A stretch of DNA of 64,000 nucleotides from Auriscalpium vulgare (taxonomy: Eukaryota > Basidiomycota > Agaricomycetes > Russulales > Auriscalpiaceae), in contig JAHBBC010000001.1 of assembly GCA_019915015.1 (NCBI GenBank), positions 4,249,640 to 4,313,639 of the forward strand, given 5' to 3'. Below are positions 60,603 to 64,000 of the stretch, one piece after another (position 1 is the stretch's first letter; every line of letters begins with the position of its first letter). The translations under genes and the position numbers were made by a program. The notes beneath the pieces are model-generated. The model saw only the letters and a list, made by a program, of their open reading frames with translations, did not search any database and was not told the DNA's origin.

Positions 60603-61926
60603 ATGGCCCGTGCTACCTACCACGATGAGATTATCGACGCATACATCACATATATGGCTATCCAGATGGCACTCATGCCTCCATCTTCAGCCACAGCTAT
60701 GATGGAGCAGCTCCAACGCGATAGCTCAATCCTTCACACCATCCTATCCTCCCGCTACATCAACCCCCGTCCTCCCGTCGTTAAAGCCGGCAATCTCCAG
60801 CTTGCATGGGAGTATGCACAGGATCCTGCCCATCACCACCGCTTTATCAACATGCTCCGTGTCTCTCCCCACGTCTTCGACACTATCCTTGGCCTCATCG
60901 AGGGTCATCCCGTATTCCAGAACAACTCGAACACCCCGCAGGAGGATATCCGAACGCAATTAGCGGTGACCCTGTACCGTATGGGTCGCTATGGCAATGG
61001 CGCATCTCTCGAGGATATCAGCCGTGCAGCGGGCTGTTCAGAGGGCGCTGTGGAGCTATACACGGAGAGATGTCAGGAGGCGCTGATGTCCTTGCATGGG
61101 ATGTTTGTACGGCCGCTAACAGAGGAGGAGAAAGAGGTCGAGAAAAGGTGGATTGATGAGCAGCTTGGTTTCACGGGATCCACCTGGAGGGAGGGATGGG
61201 TGATGTACGACGGGACAATTGTTGTCCTGTACAGTCGCCCCGGCCTCGACGGTGACGCGTACTACACAAGGAAGTGCAACTATGGGTTCAACGTCCAGGT
61301 ATGCTGGATATCTTCTAATAGCTCCTGACTGACATATCTGTACACAGATTGGCAATACACCGTCGAATCTACGAATCGTTGACTATTCGCTTGGCATGAC
61401 CGGTTCTGCTCATGATGCATCTGCATTTGAGCATACTGCAGCTGTCAAGCATACCGACTGGTTCTTCAGAGGTGACGAGTTTGCATGGGGTGACTCTGCG
61501 TACCCTGTCAGCTCGCGGACCATCCCAGTTCACAAGAAACCAGCGTCGTTAGACCGCTCAAATGCCTTATTCGACAAACACGTAGCTCGCCTACGCGTTC
61601 GCTCTGAACACACCATGGGTGCACTCAAGGGCCGATGGCAATCCCTTCGTGGCTTACGGCTCAATATCCGTTACAATCGGGACCATATACGAGCGTGTCG
61701 GTGGATTTCATGTTGCATCATCTTGCACAACGCAGTGCTCGACATCGAAGGATGGGCGAGTGGGACAAGCTTTGCGACTTGGCACTCACGTGCTCAGGAA
61801 GAGGACGATAGGGGGGAGCCAGATGATCCTATAGATGATGATATCACAGAGGATGATGATTGCGAGGCTAGGAGACGTGGCCTTGTGGCAGAAATAGTAG
61901 CCGCTCAACGAGCAGGACTTGTATAA
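60603..61926 (+). CDS. Harbinger DDE transposase, intact
   Basis: DDE-superfamily nuclease of PIF/Harbinger transposons (DDE_Tnp_4 type). Exons 60603-61298 and 61348-61926 sum to 1275 nt (424 aa). The N-terminal helical part (FINMLRVSPHVFDTILGLI; SLEDISRAAGCSEGAVELY, a helix-turn-helix-like block) precedes the catalytic core. Catalytic acids: D203 in MYDGTIVVLYS, D281 in EFAWGDSAYPVS, E319 in RVRSEHTMGALKGRW. Other landmarks are TRKCNYGFNVQ, GSAHDASAFEHT and CIILHNAVLDIEG. The acidic tail has IDDDITEDDD. The start is the first ATG (MARATYHDEIID) after the TIR. Together with the ORF2 protein it should be able to mobilise this element; identity of the two copies suggests recent activity. Confidence 0.9.
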
Positions 61927-62041
61927 ATGAACAAGATTAAATCTGAGATTGTAAAGAGTAAGAGAGATATAATCAGAAAGAAGAAAGGACTGTGTAGCAT
62001 TAAATGAGAGGCTGCAGTTAGAAAGGACAAAAGCAAAATGA

Positions 62042-63638
62042 TCAGACTAAGCCTCGCTCCAACTCGTCTGGAACCACAGATGATCCTCGTCCAAGATCTC
62101 TGTCCAACTGGCTCTCATCCCAGGGAGGACTATTTTCTCTCTGGCTTGTCATCTCGCTCTCGGGCTCATCATCCGGAGGTGTCGATGCGCGCGGCAGAGA
62201 TGAAGGCGTCGATGCAGCGGTTGACATAGAGCCCGTGCGTGAGATGGAACGAGCGGGCGTAGCGGCGGCGACAACCAGAGGAGGATTCTGAAGGCGCGAT
62301 ATATTTTCACGGAGATCTTGAAGCTGCAGCTGAAGGTCATCGTCAAGTGCTTCCGACTTGCGGCGATACTCATCGTTCGTCCACAAGCCAATCTGCAGCT
62401 CACGAAAGAGGCGGTCGTGGCGATCGCGAGCGTCTTGGCGAAGACTATTCATGTCATCGCGCAGCCTGTCGACAGCTTTGCGGATGTTCTCTTCCTTTGA
62501 CACCGCAAAGCTACGCCTGCCACATGAATTAGTCCACGTGCATTACCAACAACTAGTATTACTTACTCGATGGACTCCTTCAGTATGTCTTGAATGCCGG
62601 TGCGTGACGTGGGCTTGAAGCGACCCTTCAAGCTCTCCAGCTTCTCTTCCGACAGGTGTGCGGGAGTCTTCTTCGCACTTGCTTGCGACGAGGGCGGCAC
62701 GCGGTTCTCTTTGGGAGTGTGTGGCGTCTGCGGTGGCGATCCCGGGCCGGGTGCGGTCGCAGAAGAGTCTTGCGCGAGAGGCGCCGGGCCATCGTGAACG
62801 CGTAGGACGGGGTCTATGTCCTCTTCGCGCGGTTGCCGCACAGGTGGCGCGTCGTCGGGAGGCTGATAGTGCACTGTGCGGTGACCGTCCGGACCAACCC
62901 CAGTCGTGATGATGATCGGGTTTTCATTTGGGCGGGTGGCAAGGATCGCGTGAATTCGGGGGAAGACAGCGAACTCGGCCTCGATCTCCTCTGCACAGGA
63001 TGTGTTAGCCTCCAGCGTGCTCATCGGAGATCACAAAATGAACTTACGCCAGATATTCTTGTGGCGTGCATCGGTATCCTCGGATGGGCCATCTGGCCCT
63101 ATGTAGCAGACCAAATACTCATCTGGACCATCGTCGGCATCACCTGTGTCGACGATGGCCTCATTCCCAGTGAGGACACCTCCACCCGTGCACTTAATGC
63201 GCCGAACCTTGGAGTGATAGGTGATGCGTAGCCTACACAAGCCTGTGAGCACGTATGAGGCATCCAATAAGGGTATGGACATACTGATTTATTTTCCCGA
63301 GCACCTTTGCTCCCAGACTGACGAAATCCGAGTCCGGAGCATCCTTCCAGAGGATGCGAGCAAGCCGCTGACCCGCTGCGACCTTACTTTCTCCGCTTTT
63401 CTTCTGGAAAGATGTCAGTAACAAAGCCCAGATGATGCGTGGGCCACCTGCATACCTCACCACGCTTGTTACCAAACATAACCTTGCGATTTTGCGGCTG
63501 TTCGAGCTCCGTGATGAGCTGCAGGAGCAGCTCATTTGGCTTCTTATTTGTGCCCCAGCTGATGTTCTCCTCACGGGATTTCTTGCCCGGAGCTGTCTCA
63601 GGCTGGTCGGAGTCCGAGCGGCCGCGTTTCCGGGGCAT
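62042..63638 (-). CDS. Harbinger accessory protein (DNA-binding ORF2), right copy
   Basis: Mirror image of the gene at 57594-59190, encoded on the minus strand from ATG 63636-63638 to the stop at 62042; see that entry for domain order. An upstream in-frame ATG at 63725 exists, but the MPRKRGR start is preferred because the upstream codons add a hydrophobic stretch unusual for a nuclear protein. It converges on the transposase gene, leaving about 115 bp between the stops. Confidence 0.72.
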
Positions 63639-63769
63639 TAAGAGAGTAGGAGAGTGTAGATTAAGGAGGTATCGCGAGGGAATGAGTGTGTGAGACACGA
63701 AGACGCCGCACAACGCGAGCGTCACCTAAAGTCACACGATTGTCACACATCGGGTCACTTATGCCGCGG

Positions 63770-63836
63770 GCCGAATCGAAAACGAAAGGCGTTTGAAAAC
63801 GAAACGGAAACGAAAACGGTCTACTCTGAGCTCCCC
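63770..63836 (-). repeat. Harbinger TIR, outer right
   Basis: Inverted 67-bp TIR ending ..ggtctactctgagctcccc, followed at once by TATTA (63837-63841). Confidence 0.9.
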
Positions 63837-64000
63837 TATTAGCTAGTGCGTATTTACCACCTGTGTGTAGACCCAGGTCTACCAAGCGCACGCATGTGTA
63901 AGCCTACAGCTTACTACATACATTTTTCCTTTCTCTTTTCTCTCTCATCGGACTCGTACATAGCATATATTCTCGTCCCCGTACTTACGCACCAGCGCGC

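Larger units (their letters stand above)
57396..63836. mobile_element. palindromic PIF/Harbinger complex (two head-on copies, three TIRs)
   Basis: 6,441 bp. The left arm 57396-60450 is the exact reverse complement, as far as read, of the right arm 60782-63836 (mirror coordinates sum to 121232 at every feature checked). Between the arms, 60451-60781 belongs only to the complete right-hand element. The outer ends are the 67-bp TIR starting GGGGAGCTCAGAGTAGACCG, and both are flanked directly by TATTA (57391-57395 and 63837-63841). Confidence 0.88.
60451..63836. mobile_element. complete PIF/Harbinger element
   Basis: 3,386 bp bounded by inverted 67-bp TIRs (60451-60517 and 63770-63836). It encodes a DDE transposase (+) and the accessory ORF2 protein (-) in convergent order, the standard two-gene Harbinger layout. 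It is preceded by TTA (60448-60450), the typical PIF/Harbinger target, cutting the transposase of the left copy at its AAAGCCGGC stretch. No matching TTA lies immediately after its right end; TATTA does. Confidence 0.9.

Noticed and set aside
1..64000. CRISPR arrays, bacterial operons, ribosome binding sites
   Set aside because: The window is a fungal genome with spliceosomal introns; the only regular tandem repeat is the WD40 coding array, which has no spacers.

Overview
The window is eukaryotic and looks like an accessory region of a basidiomycete (Agaricomycete) genome. Coding regions are split by short introns (mostly 48-90 nt, GT..AG). The gene families are typical of mushroom-forming fungi: DUF6533 membrane proteins, FunK1 fungal-type kinases, Crinkler/RHS-type NTPase-nuclease proteins, an AlkB-like oxygenase and an NLR-like NACHT-WD40 protein. 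Exon models were built by hand from reading frame, splice sites and remembered family motifs. Where exon lengths sum to a multiple of three, this is stated.

1-12 kb is ordinary gene space. It holds a mitochondrial-type Ohr/OsmC peroxidase (-), a nine-exon PH-domain coiled-coil protein (+), a six-exon alpha/beta hydrolase (-), a DUF6533 membrane protein (+) and a monocarboxylate-type MFS transporter (-).

12-42 kb is a mosaic of segmental duplications. A membrane-anchored coiled-coil gene (12.9-15.1 kb) has a broken copy at 37.0-39.1 kb, and flanking DNA was duplicated with both. Four FunK1 kinase loci (A 19.4, B 24.6-28.2, C 32.3, D 40.0 kb) alternate with two Crinkler-like genes (21.8 and 29.5 kb) in a repeated kinase-spacer-Crinkler cassette. 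Only FunK1-C is full length. A, B and D lack the N-terminal half, and B is also split by a 2.4-kb terminal-inverted-repeat element. A decayed small gene (16.0 kb) and a second DUF6533 gene (17.0-18.7 kb) lie between the first coiled-coil gene and FunK1-A.

41.5-48 kb holds a large AlkB-like 2-oxoglutarate/Fe(II) dioxygenase gene on the minus strand (about 1,240 aa), a PNPOx-like gene, and a short paralogue of the AlkB gene's N-terminal domain. A fragment of the AlkB 3' end also sits behind FunK1-C, so the FunK1-AlkB junction was duplicated.

49.9-56.1 kb is a C2-NACHT-WD40 gene, visibly more AT-rich than its surroundings. It carries 19 nearly identical 43-residue WD repeats that vary at only a few codons, the pattern known for non-self-recognition NLRs of fungi.

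57.4-63.8 kb is a PIF/Harbinger transposon complex: one complete element (60451-63836) joined head-on to an identical but truncated inverted copy, forming a 3-kb-arm palindrome flanked by TATTA. The structure suggests a nested inverted insertion followed by TIR-TIR deletion.

Taken together, 19-64 kb reads as a rapidly evolving 'conflict' island of kinases, NTPase-nucleases, a nucleic-acid oxygenase, an NLR and transposons. That functional grouping is inference from family knowledge.
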